In this document: positions 9,166 through 17,650 of the stretch, in pieces
Layout: the number at the start of each line of letters is the position of its first letter
Position numbering within the stretch: the first letter of the stretch is position 1
Assembly: GCA_009691705.1 (NCBI GenBank)
Contig: SIAR01000009.1
Coordinates: forward strand, 1 to 64,000
DNA length: 64,000 nucleotides
Reading direction: 5' to 3'
From: Phycisphaerales bacterium
Lineage (GTDB): Bacteria; Planctomycetota; Phycisphaerae; Phycisphaerales; SM1A02
Notes under the pieces: generated by a model
Databases searched by the model: none
What the model saw: only the letters and a program-made list of their open reading frames with translations
Told to the model about the DNA's origin: nothing
Position numbers and translations under genes: made by a program

Positions 9166-10134
9166 TCAGTGGTCAACCGCTGGCACCGCTGGCACCGCTG
9201 GCACCACCTCAACTCGCGCCGTAAATGGGGCTTTCGACAAGTTGAGCGCGGCAAGTGCGACGAGTTGCGCGGTCTCGGCGGCGAGGGCTGGATCGATTTT
9301 CGCAACCTCATCTGAGACCTTGTGATAGTCAGCGTGATCTTCGACAGAGAAGAGCACGGCCGGCACCTTCTTTGCCAGGAACGGCCCTTGATCGCTGCGA
9401 TCAAGCCAATCTGGATGTTCATTTAAACGAAGTTTCATGCCAATGGTTTCGTTGGCAACTTTCAGTGCCTCGACCACTGGTGCGCCAATGGGTCCACCAT
9501 CGATGAAAATCTCGCGAGGGGGTCCGCGTGAAATCATGTCCATATTGAATACCCCGCGAATCTCGCCCAGCGGCACGGTGGGCGACTTCACAAAGGCGCG
9601 CGATCCCAGAAGCCCTGCCTCTTCGCCGTTGAAGGCGACAAACAGAATTGTGCACGATGGCGCCTCACCTTTGGCGATGAGTTCTTTCAGCGCCTGTGCA
9701 ACTGCGAGCATTCCACAAACACCCGAGGCGTTGTCATCGGCTCCGTTGTAAATGCGATCTTCGCCGGTGCGCTTGGGGCGCAAGTGGTCATAGTGCGCGC
9801 TCACGATGATGTATCCCGTGCCGCTACCGGCCAGGGTCGCAATGAGATTTGGACCGCTCTCAACATTCTTGTCGATCGCTTGCCGATAGCTCTCTTTCGT
9901 CGCACCCTTTGCCAGTGCCAGAGCATCGAATCGCGCCTCGATCCACTTCGCTGCTTTTTCGGCGAATGGACTGCGGTAGAAGCGTCCACCCATTTCGTCG
10001 CTCGATAGTTCTGCGACGGCGGCGCGCATGGCATCAGCGGTAATCACGGCGCGAATGATTTCAATGGGCTTGGGCGCATCGCCGCACGGCGCGGCAAATG
10101 CGGCGAGACTCAGCAGAACGAGCCCTGTTTTCAC
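9166..10134 (-). CDS. M28-family zinc metallopeptidase, secreted
   Basis: A 322-residue protein with an N-terminal hydrophobic signal-like segment (KTGLVLLSLAAFAAP). It has the M28 di-zinc set: HYDH, NGADDNASG, FNGEEAGL, FNMDMIS and the late DYHKVSDE. M28 enzymes are exported aminopeptidases or related hydrolases. The GTG start at 10134 overlaps the ATPase stop as GTGA, which decides the start. It closes a three-gene operon with a P1B ATPase and a DUF2892-like protein. The C-terminus is a low-complexity VPAVPAVPAV tail made by a 9-bp tandem repeat. Confidence 0.9.
   Translation of the reverse strand: MKTGLVLLSLAAFAAPCGDAPKPIEIIRAVITADAMRAAVAELSSDEMGGRFYRSPFAEKAAKWIEARFDALALAKGATKESYRQAIDKNVESGPNLIATLAGSGTGYIIVSAHYDHLRPKRTGEDRIYNGADDNASGVCGMLAVAQALKELIAKGEAPSCTILFVAFNGEEAGLLGSRAFVKSPTVPLGEIRGVFNMDMISRGPPREIFIDGGPIGAPVVEALKVANETIGMKLRLNEHPDWLDRSDQGPFLAKKVPAVLFSVEDHADYHKVSDEVAKIDPALAAETAQLVALAALNLSKAPFTARVEVVPAVPAVPAVDH
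9181..9214. repeat. 9-bp tandem repeat in the 3' end of the M28 peptidase gene
   Basis: Three full copies of TGGCACCGC plus a partial fourth copy. On the coding strand they encode repeated Val-Pro-Ala units just before the stop. It looks like a slippage-prone length-variable tail. Confidence 0.8.
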
Positions 10135-12059
10135 TTGGACTCCCTGTACAACAACAGGCGAAGCGCATTGAACGCGACGACCACTGTGCTGCCTTCGTGC
10201 AAGACGACAGCCAAACTCAGCGGCACGACCCCGAACAACGCACACGGAATCAACACCGCCACCACTCCAAGCGAAATGGTGACATTCTGCATGATCGTGC
10301 GCCGCGCGGCGCGACTCAGACCAACGGCAAAGGGCAGTTTCGACAGGTCATCTGCCATCAACGCGATATCTGCCGCTTCAAGGGCAACGTCAGTGCCCGA
10401 CGCTCCCATCGCGATGCCAACCGTTGCAGAGGCCAACGCCGGCGCGTCGTTGACGCCATCGCCGACCATGGCGACCGCCCCCCATGTCTTTATCAGCATC
10501 TGCACTTCAGCAATCTTGTGCTCAGGAAGCAATCCCGCTTTCACTTCATCGATGCCAAGCGGTGCGGCGACTGCCTGCGCAACCTTGGCGTTGTCACCAG
10601 TGAGCATGACGAGATGTCGAATGCCAAGAGACTTGAGTCGCGCGAAAATCTGCGCGACGTCAGGCCGCACTTGATCTGCCATCGCGATAGCCCCCACGCA
10701 CTGGTCGCCCAACGCAACCACTGAAACTGTGCGCGCCCGATCTTCAAGAAGATCGATCTGCGTCTGAAGCTGCCCTGAAATCGTGGCGGTTTCGCCCTTC
10801 GAAAATGCGCGGGGGCCAGCGATCAGGGCGCGGGAATCACCGATTACGCCTTCAACGCCGCGCCCAGGAATCGCGCGAATGTCGCGTATCTCACGCGCAC
10901 TCACTCCATCGCGTTTCGCACGCCGCACCACGGCAAGGGCAAGTGGATGCGATGAGTGTTGATCGAGCGCGAGCGCGATGGCAATCACATCGCGCGGGGT
11001 GAATCCATCCGCGGCAACAACATCGGTCACATCAGGACGCCCTTGCGTCACGGTGCCAGTCTTGTCGATGGCAATCGCCCGCACAATGCCGAGCGCTTCG
11101 AGATGCATTCCACCCTTGATGAGCACGCCACTGCGCGCGGCCTGCGCCACGCCAGCGAGCACCGCGCTTGGCGTTGAAATCACCAGCGCACAAGGGGATG
11201 CCCCCACCAGCACAGCCATCGCGCGCAGAAATGCATCAGCGAACGTCATGCCGAAGAATGATGTCAATACAGCGATGATCATCGGCACGCTCACTAGCAC
11301 GATGGGGGTGTAGATGCGCGTAAATCGTTCGGTGAGCCGCTGCGTGCGTCCCTTGTTTACTTGGCTCTCTTCGACGAGCTTCACCATGCGCGCCATCGTT
11401 GATTGCGATGCCAATCTGGTGGTGGCGACGAGCAGCAATCCATCGCCGTTGACTGTGCCGGCAAAGACATCGTCACCAACTTCTTTCACAATCGGCACGC
11501 TCTCGCCAGTGATGGGACTCTGATCGACCGCGCTGGTTCCCTCGCGCACATCACCGTCAACGGCAATGCGCTCGCCCGCCATCACGCGCACGAGATCGCC
11601 GACGGCGAGTTCTTCGACGGCAAGTTCAATATCGCGCCCATTTCGTACTACTCGGGCGACCTTTGGAGTCAACGTGCCCAGCGCGCGAATCGCGTTGCGC
11701 GCGCGATCGGTGGCGAGACCTTCGAGTCCATGTCCCAGTGAGAAGAGCAAGAGCAGGATCGCCGACTCTTCGAGTCGACCAATCAGTCCCGCCCCGATTG
11801 CGGCAACGAGCATCAGCAAGTCGACGTCGAACTGAAATCGCGCGAGTTGCGTCAGCGATCGAATGGTGACGTGCCATCCACCTGCTGCGCACGAGGCGAG
11901 CAGCAGTTGAGTCTCAACACTCGCTGGGGCACCATTGAAGTGCGCGAGCAATCCACCGCCGAGCAGTGCGCCACACGCCACCGCCGAGAGCAGATCGGCA
12001 TTGCACAGTGGATGGGTCGAACCAGATGTGGGTTTCGAGTGGTTGTGATTACACGACAT
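10131..12059 (-). CDS. P1B-4-type metal-exporting P-type ATPase (CoaT/CtpD/PfeT-like)
   Basis: A 642-residue heavy-metal P-type ATPase with a short His-containing N-terminus (SCNHNHSKP) and no CxxC metal-binding domain. Motifs are ITGES (183-187), SPC at 288-290 in the transport helix, DKTGT (332-336), GDGVNDAPAL, and HEGST near residue 621 with a following NALRLL. SPC instead of CPC plus the HEG-x-T signature place it in the P1B-4 class, which exports Co, Fe(II) or Zn. ATG at 12059 is chosen because the longer frame adds an Arg-rich, non-conserved extension that would overlap the upstream gene. Confidence 0.9.
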   Translation of the reverse strand: MSCNHNHSKPTSGSTHPLCNADLLSAVACGALLGGGLLAHFNGAPASVETQLLLASCAAGGWHVTIRSLTQLARFQFDVDLLMLVAAIGAGLIGRLEESAILLLLFSLGHGLEGLATDRARNAIRALGTLTPKVARVVRNGRDIELAVEELAVGDLVRVMAGERIAVDGDVREGTSAVDQSPITGESVPIVKEVGDDVFAGTVNGDGLLLVATTRLASQSTMARMVKLVEESQVNKGRTQRLTERFTRIYTPIVLVSVPMIIAVLTSFFGMTFADAFLRAMAVLVGASPCALVISTPSAVLAGVAQAARSGVLIKGGMHLEALGIVRAIAIDKTGTVTQGRPDVTDVVAADGFTPRDVIAIALALDQHSSHPLALAVVRRAKRDGVSAREIRDIRAIPGRGVEGVIGDSRALIAGPRAFSKGETATISGQLQTQIDLLEDRARTVSVVALGDQCVGAIAMADQVRPDVAQIFARLKSLGIRHLVMLTGDNAKVAQAVAAPLGIDEVKAGLLPEHKIAEVQMLIKTWGAVAMVGDGVNDAPALASATVGIAMGASGTDVALEAADIALMADDLSKLPFAVGLSRAARRTIMQNVTISLGVVAVLIPCALFGVVPLSLAVVLHEGSTVVVAFNALRLLLYRESK

Positions 12060-12082
12060 CGTGATCTGTCTTGGTCGGCGCT

Positions 12083-12316
12083 TTACACCGAAGTGTTGAC
12101 CCCCAGCGCACGAACGACGCACCATCCGAGCGCCCCTTCGAGAATCAAAAACATTCCAAGAAACACAGCGCCGCCGCCGACAAACCATGGCCAGTCGCCC
12201 GAGAGAAAATCAGTGAATCGAAGCGCAAGCACGATCCATCCCGGGCCCTCAATGAGTACGCCGGCGATGAGTCGAAGCATCCGTCCACGTTGATTAATAT
12301 TGCATTGGATAGCCAT
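12083..12316 (-). CDS. DUF2892-like small membrane protein (YgaP-type transmembrane domain)
   Basis: A 77-residue protein with two hydrophobic segments. It begins CNINQRGRMLRLIAGV, close to the NxGxxxRxxR start typical of DUF2892 proteins. It ends 23 bases before the P1B-4 ATPase on the same strand, so it is likely the first gene of that operon. Function is unknown; the domain often occurs alone or with a rhodanese domain near metal or sulfur genes. Confidence 0.7.
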   Translation of the reverse strand: MAIQCNINQRGRMLRLIAGVLIEGPGWIVLALRFTDFLSGDWPWFVGGGAVFLGMFLILEGALGWCVVRALGVNTSV

Positions 12317-12339
12317 GTGTTGCTCGCTTCACGGCTCTC

Positions 12340-13050
12340 TCAGCCGGGAGGTGGACGCAAGCGCATCTGCTCTGAGACGATGAAGTCCATCGTGATGAGT
12401 TCGTCTTGCGACCATGTCTTTCCAGAGACGTAGCTATCCATTCTGTCGCCGACCTTGCCGATTTGTTGCTGGACGGCGGCAACTGCAGCTTGCTGCGCGT
12501 CGGTGGCGACGACTCCCCGCATTTCGAGGCGAAGTTGTGAAGCGCGCAATTGCAGAGTGTGTCGCTCGGCGGCAAGCGCGGTGAACTCGCGAAACTTTGG
12601 AGTTGCCGCCAGCGCTGCGTACTTTTGTAACTCAGGTGGAACATCCGAAGCAGGGGCGGTTACAACAACAGGCTCAGCAACAGGATTTGGTTCTGGCTCG
12701 ACCGTTTTGGCAACCGCGGGCTTCCTCTTCGAAGGCTTGGCGGGCTTAGCCGGCGCAACTGTGTTGTCGATCGCAACGGGTGTGGTTGCATCGGGCTCTT
12801 TGGCGACCGATGATGTGCCGGTCGCGGGCGCACCTGATTTCTCAGGCGTTTTTACAGCTGGCGGCTTTGCAACAGTCGTGGTGACGACGGGCGTAGTGGC
12901 AACTGGCGTAGTGGCAACTGGCGTAGTGGCAGCAGGAACTTTCTCAGTCGCCTGAGGCTGCGATGGTGGTGGGGCTTGTGCAGCAGGTTGCGAGTCGTCG
13001 CAGGCCACGAGCACAGCGCACGAAACAAGAATGGTCAGGAGTTTTTTCAT
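12340..13050 (-). CDS. putative lipoprotein with Thr/Pro/Ala-rich linker
   Basis: A 236-residue protein starting MKKLLTILVSCAVLVAC, a clear lipoprotein signal with lipobox LVAC. A low-complexity region rich in Thr, Pro, Val and Ala follows; part is encoded by a 15-bp tandem repeat giving ATTPV units near 12890-12940. The C-terminal about 80 residues look helical (AALAATPKFREFTALAAERH). No family recognised. The start is only 26 bases from the divergent pseudopilin start, so both promoters must overlap. Confidence 0.7.
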   Translation of the reverse strand: MKKLLTILVSCAVLVACDDSQPAAQAPPPSQPQATEKVPAATTPVATTPVATTPVVTTTVAKPPAVKTPEKSGAPATGTSSVAKEPDATTPVAIDNTVAPAKPAKPSKRKPAVAKTVEPEPNPVAEPVVVTAPASDVPPELQKYAALAATPKFREFTALAAERHTLQLRASQLRLEMRGVVATDAQQAAVAAVQQQIGKVGDRMDSYVSGKTWSQDELITMDFIVSEQMRLRPPPG

Positions 13051-13076
13051 GGTGTCGAGGATACCCTCTTGCAACG

Positions 13077-14111
13077 ATGAATCGCCCAGCGGTTGCTTTC
13101 AGAGGTCGTTCACAGGCGCACCTGCGTGGGTTCACCGTCACCGAACTTCTCGTGGTCGTGGCGATCATCGCCTTGCTCATTGCGCTTCTCATCGTCGGGC
13201 TCGACAAGGCGCGAATGATGGCGAGAACTGCCTCTTGCCTCTCAAATCAGCGGCAGATTTCGCTCGGACAGACGAGTTACGCCACCGATAACGGCGGCGC
13301 ATACGCCAGCAATCGAACCTCCAATGGCCCCTTCTCGTTCACGCTCACCAATACATGTGGATCGTTTCCCATCCTAATCAACAAGGGAAACACTGTGCCT
13401 GAGTCGTACCACAGTTGGACATCTTCCTACGGCGCGAACATGAATGGCGCGTCCGAACTCGAGGGCGCAGTCACCAAGGGAAGGCTCTTTCCATACGTTG
13501 GATCGACTCCCGTCTACAAATCTCCGCTCGATCCAACGAGCCGCCTTCGCAGCTACTCGCTCAGCGGATTTGTTGGAGGAACGGTTCCTGAAGATTCAGA
13601 AGAGTGGGCAAACAAGTGGGATGACTGGTTCTGCACGCAATCCGTGACACCGCGCGAGTGGGTGACGACCCATGTGAACCATCACAAGTTTCCATCGCAG
13701 ACAATCATGTCGATCGTTGAAGATGACAACGACGGTTTCAACTTCAACAATCAGGGATGGGTCATCGATCCGCGGCCGCCGCTCGGTTCGCCGCCACCTC
13801 CAGGCACGCCAACTCCAGGGTCGTGGGCCAACTCTGGTGGATGGGAAGGGTGGATCGATTGGCCTGCGTTTTGGCATCCATCGGCGATCACATACAGCTA
13901 TGTCGATGGGTCGACTGAGTCGTATTCTATGCAGAACGAAAAGATTGTCAGTGCGATTCAGGGTCCTCCAGGAGTCGGTCTCGGACATCGCTACGCACAA
14001 CCAGCGGACAATCTTGCGACCGGACCTTGGCGTCGCGACTGGATGCACATTCGCGACCGCATGCTGCCGGGAGTCATCCCACCGATGACGCCGCGCTATC
14101 AAGGCCAATGA
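13077..14111 (+). CDS. pseudopilin-like protein, prepilin N-terminus with H-X9-DG motif (pair 1, gene 1)
   Basis: A 344-residue protein. It opens with a type II secretion/type IV pilin signal: GFTVTELLVVVAIIALLIAL, with cleavage expected after Gly and Glu at position +5. An extracellular domain follows. HPSAITYSYVDG is an exact H-X9-DG motif, the hallmark of the large planctomycete prepilin-like family. It was probably exported by a type II secretion-like machine. It overlaps the next paralogue by 4 bases. The native role of these proteins is not known. Confidence 0.88.
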   Translation: MNRPAVAFRGRSQAHLRGFTVTELLVVVAIIALLIALLIVGLDKARMMARTASCLSNQRQISLGQTSYATDNGGAYASNRTSNGPFSFTLTNTCGSFPILINKGNTVPESYHSWTSSYGANMNGASELEGAVTKGRLFPYVGSTPVYKSPLDPTSRLRSYSLSGFVGGTVPEDSEEWANKWDDWFCTQSVTPREWVTTHVNHHKFPSQTIMSIVEDDNDGFNFNNQGWVIDPRPPLGSPPPPGTPTPGSWANSGGWEGWIDWPAFWHPSAITYSYVDGSTESYSMQNEKIVSAIQGPPGVGLGHRYAQPADNLATGPWRRDWMHIRDRMLPGVIPPMTPRYQGQ

Positions 14112-15151
14112 AAACTAGAATTAATTATCGTCGTGGCTTCACCGTTACCGAACTCTTGGTGGTCATCGCAATCATCGCGCTGCTCATCGCACTGCTCATC
14201 GTTGGAATCTCGAAGGCACGGTTGCTCGCGCAGGTCGCGTCATGTCTCTCGAATCAGCGCCAGATCGCACTCGCGCAGGTGACATACTCGGTTGACAATG
14301 GCGGGGCTATGGCGAGTCCTCGCACGTCGATTCCTGGCGATCTCTATCACGTCTACAACCTTCCCTGTGGAAGTTTTCCAATCTCGATCAACAATGGAAA
14401 CACGGTCGAGACGTCCTATCACTCATGGGTTGCTTCCTACGGCGCAGGGCTCGTGGGTGGCGTCGAGTACCAGTATGGCGTCAACAGCACGGTTGTGAAT
14501 GCGAAGGCTCTTTCAGGTGGACGGCTCTACCCATACATGGGATCGGCTCAGCTCTACAGGTCGCCACTTGATCCAACGACTCGCATTCGCAGTTACTCGC
14601 TGAGCGCATTCGTCGGCGTCATGACACCACACGACAATTTCGGTTTCGGTCAAACGTGGGCGCCGTGGTTCTGCGCGCAAGGAGTCACGCCGCGCGAAAT
14701 GATCACCTCGCACACCAAGCACATCAAACAACCATCGCAGACGCTGCTATCGATTGTTGAATCGGATGGCACCACCGGACTCAACTACAACCAGCAACCA
14801 TGGGTCATCGATCCGCGTCCTCCTGTTGGGACGCCGGCACCCGCGGGTGCTCCCAATCCTGCCGCGTGGGGCACCACTGGCGGATGGCAAGGATGGATCG
14901 ACACTCCCGCATTCTGGGAGCCCAACTACATCACCTACAGCTACGTCGACGGGTCGACTGAGAGTTACTCGCTGCAGAACTCGCGCCTTGTCGCGCTGGT
15001 CGAGGGTCCGCCAGGCGGCGGCTACGGTCCCTTTTACGCGCAGCCCGCCGACAACCTCACAACTGGCTCGTGGCGGCGCGATTTCATGCACTTTCGAGAT
15101 CGACTCTTGCCTGGCATCTTTCCGCCAATGATGCCACGCAATCAGCAGTGA
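14108..15151 (+). CDS. pseudopilin-like protein, prepilin N-terminus (pair 1, gene 2)
   Basis: A 347-residue paralogue of the upstream gene. It has the same prepilin signal (RRGFTVTELLVVIAIIALLI), the same order of blocks (SCLSNQRQIAL, SYHSWVASYGA, SPLDPTTRIRSYSLS, WVIDPRPPVGTP) and the same C-terminal DFMHFRDRLLPGI segment. The H-X9-DG motif is altered: Glu stands where the first protein has His (EPNYITYSYVDG). The start overlaps the preceding stop (ATGA). The two arose by tandem duplication and are probably co-expressed. Confidence 0.87.
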   Translation: MKTRINYRRGFTVTELLVVIAIIALLIALLIVGISKARLLAQVASCLSNQRQIALAQVTYSVDNGGAMASPRTSIPGDLYHVYNLPCGSFPISINNGNTVETSYHSWVASYGAGLVGGVEYQYGVNSTVVNAKALSGGRLYPYMGSAQLYRSPLDPTTRIRSYSLSAFVGVMTPHDNFGFGQTWAPWFCAQGVTPREMITSHTKHIKQPSQTLLSIVESDGTTGLNYNQQPWVIDPRPPVGTPAPAGAPNPAAWGTTGGWQGWIDTPAFWEPNYITYSYVDGSTESYSLQNSRLVALVEGPPGGGYGPFYAQPADNLTTGSWRRDFMHFRDRLLPGIFPPMMPRNQQ

Positions 15152-15167
15152 GCTGCTGGGCGCGCGT

Positions 15168-16580
15168 TCAGAACTCGCAACTCTTTGGCGTGCGGGCAAA
15201 CGGGATGACATCACGCACATTCGCCATGCCGGTCGCGTAGACGATCGTGCGCTCAAATCCAAGTCCGAAGCCCGCATGCGGAACGGTGCCATACCGACGC
15301 AGGTCGCGGTACCAACTGTATGCATTGCGATCGAGCTTCATCTCGTCGATGCGCTTGTCGAGCATGTCGAGTCGTTCTTCGCGTTGACTGCCGCCGACGA
15401 TCTCACCAATTCCGGGTGCGAGAATGTCCATCGCCGCCACCGTCTTGCCATCATCGTTCATGCGCATGTAAAAGGCTTTGATGTCTTTGGGGTAGTTCAT
15501 CAAGATCACAGGACGCCCCACGAGTTGCTCAGTTAGATATCGCTCATGCTCGCTCTGCAAGTCTGTCCCCCACGAAACTGGATACTCAAACTTGTGACCC
15601 TTGGCGATGGCGGCTTCGAGATGACGAATTCCGTCGGTGTAATCCATCCGCTCGAATGGGGCCTCGACCAATTTCTGCACGCGTGTGATGCACTCCTTGT
15701 CGATGCGTTCGGCGAAGAACTTCATGTCGTCGCCGCGTTCGTTTAGCAGCGCAGACAGCATGTATTTCAGCAAGTTTTCAGCGAGTTGGGCATCTTCATT
15801 GAGAGTCGCAAAGGCGATCTCAGGTTCGATCATCCAGAACTCGCTCAAGTGACGACTGGTATTCGAATTCTCGGCGCGAAATGTTGGGCCAAAGGTGTAG
15901 ACCTTGCTCAGCGCGGCGCACCAAGTCTCGACGTTGAGCTGTCCTGAGACTGTGAGATGGGTCTCTTTTCCGAAAAAGTCTTGTGAGAAATCAACCTTGC
16001 CATCCGGGGTGCGCGGAAGGTTCGCAAGATCAAGCGTCGAAACGCGAAACATCTGTCCGGCTCCTTCACAGTCACTGCCGGTGATGATTGGTGTGTGGAT
16101 CCAATAGAACCCTTGATCACTGAAGAAACGATGCACCGCCATGGCGAGGCAGTGGCGTACGCGACCAATTGCGCCAAAGGTGTTGGTGCGGGGACGCAAA
16201 TGCGCGACCTCGCGCAGATACTCAAACGAGTGCGGCTTGGGTTGAATCGGATAGGTGTCTGGATCTTCGACCCATCCCACCACTTCGACGCTCGTCGCTT
16301 GCATCTCGACTGACTGTCCCTTGCCTTGGCTCGCGACGATCTCGCCAATGGCGATGATCGAGCAACTTGCTGTGAGCTTCTGAATCTCACTCGCATAGTT
16401 AGGCATCGAGTTTGCCACGACCACTTGCGCGCTGTCGAAGCACGACCCATCGCTCAGCTGAATAAACGAGATGCCAGCCTTCGAGTCGCGCCGGGTGCGC
16501 ACCCATCCTTTGAGGCGAACGTTCTTGCCTAGGTAGGTCGCAGAGTCACGAAAGAGTTGGCTGACTGAAACGTCGATCAT
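15168..16580 (-). CDS. asnS: asparaginyl-tRNA synthetase
   Basis: A 470-residue class IIb aminoacyl-tRNA synthetase of normal AsnS length. An N-terminal OB-fold ([14 protein letters not shown]) binds the anticodon. The catalytic domain has [14 protein letters not shown], motif 2 ([21 protein letters not shown]) and motif 3 ([10 protein letters not shown]). The GAGQMF segment and the lack of an AspRS insertion separate it from AspS. It charges tRNA-Asn in the cytoplasm. It is convergent with the pseudopilin pair. Confidence 0.95.
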   Translation of the reverse strand: MIDVSVSQLFRDSATYLGKNVRLKGWVRTRRDSKAGISFIQLSDGSCFDSAQVVVANSMPNYASEIQKLTASCSIIAIGEIVASQGKGQSVEMQATSVEVVGWVEDPDTYPIQPKPHSFEYLREVAHLRPRTNTFGAIGRVRHCLAMAVHRFFSDQGFYWIHTPIITGSDCEGAGQMFRVSTLDLANLPRTPDGKVDFSQDFFGKETHLTVSGQLNVETWCAALSKVYTFGPTFRAENSNTSRHLSEFWMIEPEIAFATLNEDAQLAENLLKYMLSALLNERGDDMKFFAERIDKECITRVQKLVEAPFERMDYTDGIRHLEAAIAKGHKFEYPVSWGTDLQSEHERYLTEQLVGRPVILMNYPKDIKAFYMRMNDDGKTVAAMDILAPGIGEIVGGSQREERLDMLDKRIDEMKLDRNAYSWYRDLRRYGTVPHAGFGLGFERTIVYATGMANVRDVIPFARTPKSCEF

Positions 16581-16732
16581 TCTGCCAAGGTATATGGGGC
16601 GGTCGCGATCGGCGGGGTACCGCCAATTTGGCAGATTTCACCCCAAAACCTCTCTTAAGGCATGGTGGATGGGTATGAGGGCGGGGGGGTCCGTTTCTGG
16701 GATGGCACGCGGTTTGCTCTACGGTGCCGCTC

Positions 16733-17242
16733 ATGGTTGCGTCTTTGCACCAACATCTCGATTCGCAGGCCGCCGCGGCATCGCTAGGCGCAGGTGGATC
16801 GCATCGCCTGAACCTGCTTTTGGCGTATGCGGGATGGCGCGAAGACTCATTCGCTGACCAGTTGCCGCCACTGCTGCAACCAATGGGCATCCGCTGCATC
16901 CGCAGCCGCACTGCGCAAGAGGCGCGAAGTGTCATCCTGCACAACCGCGTTCATATCGCCGTGATCGATCTTTCGACCCCAGCGGATGATTCCGAGGTTG
17001 CGCAGAACGAAAAGCTCGGCGGGCGCGTCTTGCATTTGCTTCGGGCGATGAGTCCAGTGCCACCGATGGTGGTGGTGCGACCGCGCCAAGTCTCTGCGCG
17101 CGAGTCTGAGCGCGGTCTTGCTGAGGCACTGCGCGAAGGCGCATTTTCAGTTCTTGAGCGTCCCGTCCCGCTGGAGTCCATGTTGGAAACTCTCCGGCGG
17201 GTCGTTCAACGTCACTACGCGGGTCATTGGCCAGCGTATTGA
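16733..17242 (+). CDS. response-regulator receiver-like protein upstream of groESL
   Basis: About 169 residues. The fold pattern resembles a CheY-type receiver: an LLLAYAGW strand, VHIAVIDLSTP carrying the candidate phosphoacceptor Asp, VPPMVVVRP, and EGAFSVLERPVPLESMLETL. The usual Lys before the last Pro is Arg, so normal phospho-signalling is uncertain. No output domain is present. It ends 40 bases before groES on the same strand. A GTG at 16724 is an alternative start. Confidence 0.65.
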   Translation: MVASLHQHLDSQAAAASLGAGGSHRLNLLLAYAGWREDSFADQLPPLLQPMGIRCIRSRTAQEARSVILHNRVHIAVIDLSTPADDSEVAQNEKLGGRVLHLLRAMSPVPPMVVVRPRQVSARESERGLAEALREGAFSVLERPVPLESMLETLRRVVQRHYAGHWPAY

Positions 17243-17282
17243 GTCCAGTTTCTGACAGCAGTTTTTTAAGAAAGGCACACAC

Positions 17283-17573
17283 ATGAAAGTTCGACCACTC
17301 GGAGACAAGATCATCGTCAAGCGCAATGAGGCGCAGACCAAGACCGATTCAGGCATCTTCCTTCCAGAGACCGCCAAAGACAAGCCAAAGCAGGGCAAGA
17401 TCGTGGCACTCGGATCGGGAATCCTCAACAAAGACACTGGCAAATACATGCCGTTTTCAGTGAAGAAGGGCGACACCGTGATCTTCACTAATTACTCCGG
17501 CACCGAAATCAAGATCGACGGCGAGACACTGCTCATCATGACCGAAGAGGATGTCCTGGGCGTCATCGACTAA
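17283..17573 (+). CDS. groES: co-chaperonin GroES
   Basis: A 96-residue Hsp10. It has the N-terminal VRPLGDKIIVKR, the mobile loop around residues 17-35 (NEAQTKTDSGIFLPETAKDK), and the conserved KKGDTVIFTNYSGTEIKIDGE and ILGV-like ending. It forms the heptameric lid of GroEL. An AAGAAAGG ribosome site precedes the ATG. groEL follows on the same strand. Confidence 0.97.
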   Translation: MKVRPLGDKIIVKRNEAQTKTDSGIFLPETAKDKPKQGKIVALGSGILNKDTGKYMPFSVKKGDTVIFTNYSGTEIKIDGETLLIMTEEDVLGVID

Positions 17574-17650
17574 ATCTGTGCACTAAGCCTTAATCAAGTT
17601 CAACTCACCAAACTCACTCACTCACACATCAATCCATATTGGAGTCATCA

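Noticed and set aside
16581-17282. CIRCE element upstream of groESL
   Set aside because: No TTAGCACTC-N9-GAGTGCTAA-like dyad is present.
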